Assembly: GCF_008086205.1 (NCBI RefSeq)
Contig: NZ_VSKK01000001.1
Location: 124,001-188,000 of the forward strand
Length of the DNA stretch: 64,000 nt
Reading direction: 5' to 3'
DNA from: Bizionia myxarmorum
Lineage (GTDB): Bacteria; Bacteroidota; Bacteroidia; Flavobacteriales; Flavobacteriaceae
The number at the start of each line of letters is the position of its first letter. Position 1 is the stretch's first letter. A program made the translations under genes and the position numbers. Positions 62,931 through 64,000 of the stretch are shown one piece after another. The notes under the pieces are model-generated. The model was not told the origin of the DNA and made no database searches. It was given only the letters and a program-made list of their open reading frames with translations.

Positions 62931-63051
62931 GGAACGTTATAGATTATAAAATTTCTCACTTCGTTTGAAATGCAATATGAACAGTTCTTTAATAAATGTT
63001 TCGACTTCATAGTTTGAGATTAGCTTCGCTGAATCTTCGATTTCCCGCTTT

Positions 63052-63071
63052 CCTGCCTGCTGGTAGGCAGG
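63052..63071. repeat. CCTGCCT hairpin repeat
   Basis: CCTGCCT (63052-63058) pairs with AGGCAGG (63065-63071). A related CTGC-rich hairpin lies at 63827-63846. It is a short intergenic repeat, probably a further dispersed family of this genome. Confidence 0.6.
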
Positions 63072-63084
63072 CGCACGGAATTTG

Positions 63085-63828
63085 TTACTTAAAAAAAGCC
63101 AACAAATCCGCTTTTCTAGAAGCCGAAACACTTACTTGTTTCCCGTTACTTAAAACCACGCTTCCACCCTTGCCTTTTACATATTTCACAATTTCATTGA
63201 CATTTACTAAATAGGATTTATGGACTCTGGAAAAATGACTGTCTGCCAAAATATCTTCAAAGTATTTTAAAGTTTTGCTGACTAATTTCTTTTTCTCTGT
63301 GGTTAAATATATTTCAGTATAATTATCATCGGCTTTACAATATAAAATATCAGCGGTATTGATAACTTCAAAACCATCTTGCTGCGGAATGGTTATTTTG
63401 CCCGCCACCACATTTATTTTAGGCACTAAAACTTGATCTTGAAGCGCTGCTTCCTTCTGTTTTATTTCAGTAACATAATCTACCGCTTTAATAAGTTCAT
63501 CAATAGATATGGGTTTCATGAGGTAATAAGATGCATGCGCATTCAAGGCTTCCATAGCATATTGATTATAGGCGGTAACGAATATCGTTTCAAAATTAAT
63601 ATCGCCTACTTTTTCCAGTAAATCGAAGGCATTTCCATAAGGCATTTCCACATCTAAAAACACCAAATCCAAGTCGTTATTCCGAATTAAAACCAAGGCT
63701 TCTTCAACGTTTTCAGCTTCTCCCAAAATGTCGATATTTGGGCAATATTTAGTCACGTAATTTTTTAAAATATCCCGACTTGTTTTTTCGTCTTCTACTA
63801 TGATGGCTTTTAATTTCATACGCTTCAT
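63085..63828 (-). CDS. LytTR-family response regulator
   Basis: 247 residues. The receiver domain has the phospho-acceptor Asp in LVFLDVEMPYG and the conserved Lys in YLMKPIS. The C-terminal LytTR domain shows ILYCKADDNYTEIYL and FSRVHKSYLVNVN. The alternative Met at residue 4 is possible. It is read with a histidine kinase (next entry), so together they form a LytS/LytR-type pair of unknown signal. Confidence 0.93.
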   Translation of the reverse strand: MKRMKLKAIIVEDEKTSRDILKNYVTKYCPNIDILGEAENVEEALVLIRNNDLDLVFLDVEMPYGNAFDLLEKVGDINFETIFVTAYNQYAMEALNAHASYYLMKPISIDELIKAVDYVTEIKQKEAALQDQVLVPKINVVAGKITIPQQDGFEVINTADILYCKADDNYTEIYLTTEKKKLVSKTLKYFEDILADSHFSRVHKSYLVNVNEIVKYVKGKGGSVVLSNGKQVSVSASRKADLLAFFK

Positions 63829-63846
63829 TCCTGCGCAGGCAGGAAT
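63827..63846. repeat. CTGC-rich hairpin repeat
   Basis: ATTCCTGC (63827-63834) pairs with GCAGGAAT (63839-63846), in the gap between the kinase and the response regulator, overlapping the regulator start by 2 bp. Related to 63052-63071. Confidence 0.55.
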
Positions 63847-63878
63847 CTATTTTTATAAATTAGTAATTTTTTTCTAGA

Positions 63879-64000
63879 TTAATCCTTCTTCAAAGTAACA
63901 ACAACACGCGTTCCAGAGTCTTCCAAATCTTGAAAATCCGAAATACTCACATCTACTTTATCCTGATACATATCATTTAAAATAGACACCCTTTTTTTAA
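63879..64000 (-). CDS. sensor histidine kinase, C-terminal end only
   Basis: The last 40 codons of a frame that enters from beyond the window. The sequence ends with LEDSGTRVVVTLKKD, the last strand of a HATPase_c domain in LytS-type kinases. It lies 51 bp upstream of the LytTR regulator and is read with it. Confidence 0.7.
   Translation of the reverse strand, partial: KKRVSILNDMYQDKVDVSISDFQDLEDSGTRVVVTLKKD

Overview
The window is AT-rich DNA from a marine-type Bacteroidota, almost certainly a member of the Flavobacteriaceae. This is inferred from several signs: promoters of the Bacteroidota form (TTTG, about 19 bp, TAnnTTTG), an absence of Shine-Dalgarno sites, family-typical genes (DUF6089, paired OmpH/Skp proteins behind bamA, a folK-deoxynucleoside kinase fusion, a GH3-like protein, rpsU) and dispersed hairpins with the CTCACAGGTTTT and CCTGCCTGC cores.

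Layout. (1) 1-2558 is chromosomal: a truncated alpha/beta hydrolase, a cupin, D-serine ammonia-lyase and a cluster of four hairpins. (2) 2559-33995 is a 31.4-kb integrated element. It sits in a tRNA-Leu(UAA) gene, is bounded by a perfect 55-bp direct repeat, and has a tyrosine integrase beside the intact tRNA end. (3) 33943-64000 is chromosomal: tRNA-Leu, tRNA-Gly, mutS, an rRNA/tRNA methyltransferase, an MBOAT/SGNH acyl-transfer pair, folK-dNK, AsmA, rpsU, GH3, clpX, clpP, tig, pdxJ, nadK, uppS, bamA, two ompH genes, murI, a broken TlpA gene, a gamma-carbonic-anhydrase-like protein and a LytTR two-component system.

The element is the unusual part. Its left arm (2.7-12.7 kb) holds an XRE-type repressor beside a secreted protein, then rightward small genes: a probable winged-helix replication protein, two proteins that look like the C-terminal domain of RNA polymerase alpha, several tiny Cys-rich proteins, a secreted beta-barrel and a fragment-like C5-methyltransferase tail. 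The middle (13-25.7 kb) looks like a virion and lysis module: a transglutaminase-like protein, a lytic transglycosylase with an EF-hand-like loop, a carboxypeptidase-regulatory-like domain protein and several other small proteins, most with a single terminal membrane helix and a basic tail; a strongly insulated small beta-rich protein (candidate capsid protein); an 892-residue beta-rich spike; an M15 peptidase; and holin- and spanin-like proteins. The right arm (25.7-32.5 kb) is a tight operon of an ArdC-like protein, a MoxR-type AAA+ ATPase, a probable VWA-like partner, and a ParB-RecA-like fusion. I see no terminase, portal, HK97 capsid or tail tape measure. My best reading is a temperate, tailless, probably membrane-containing virus of Flavobacteriaceae. 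That reading is inference from domain content and architecture, and needs structure prediction of the candidate capsid genes.

Many genes of the element begin just behind, or inside, a shared leader of the form ACCATAATAA..TTACCAC, which I did not find before host genes.
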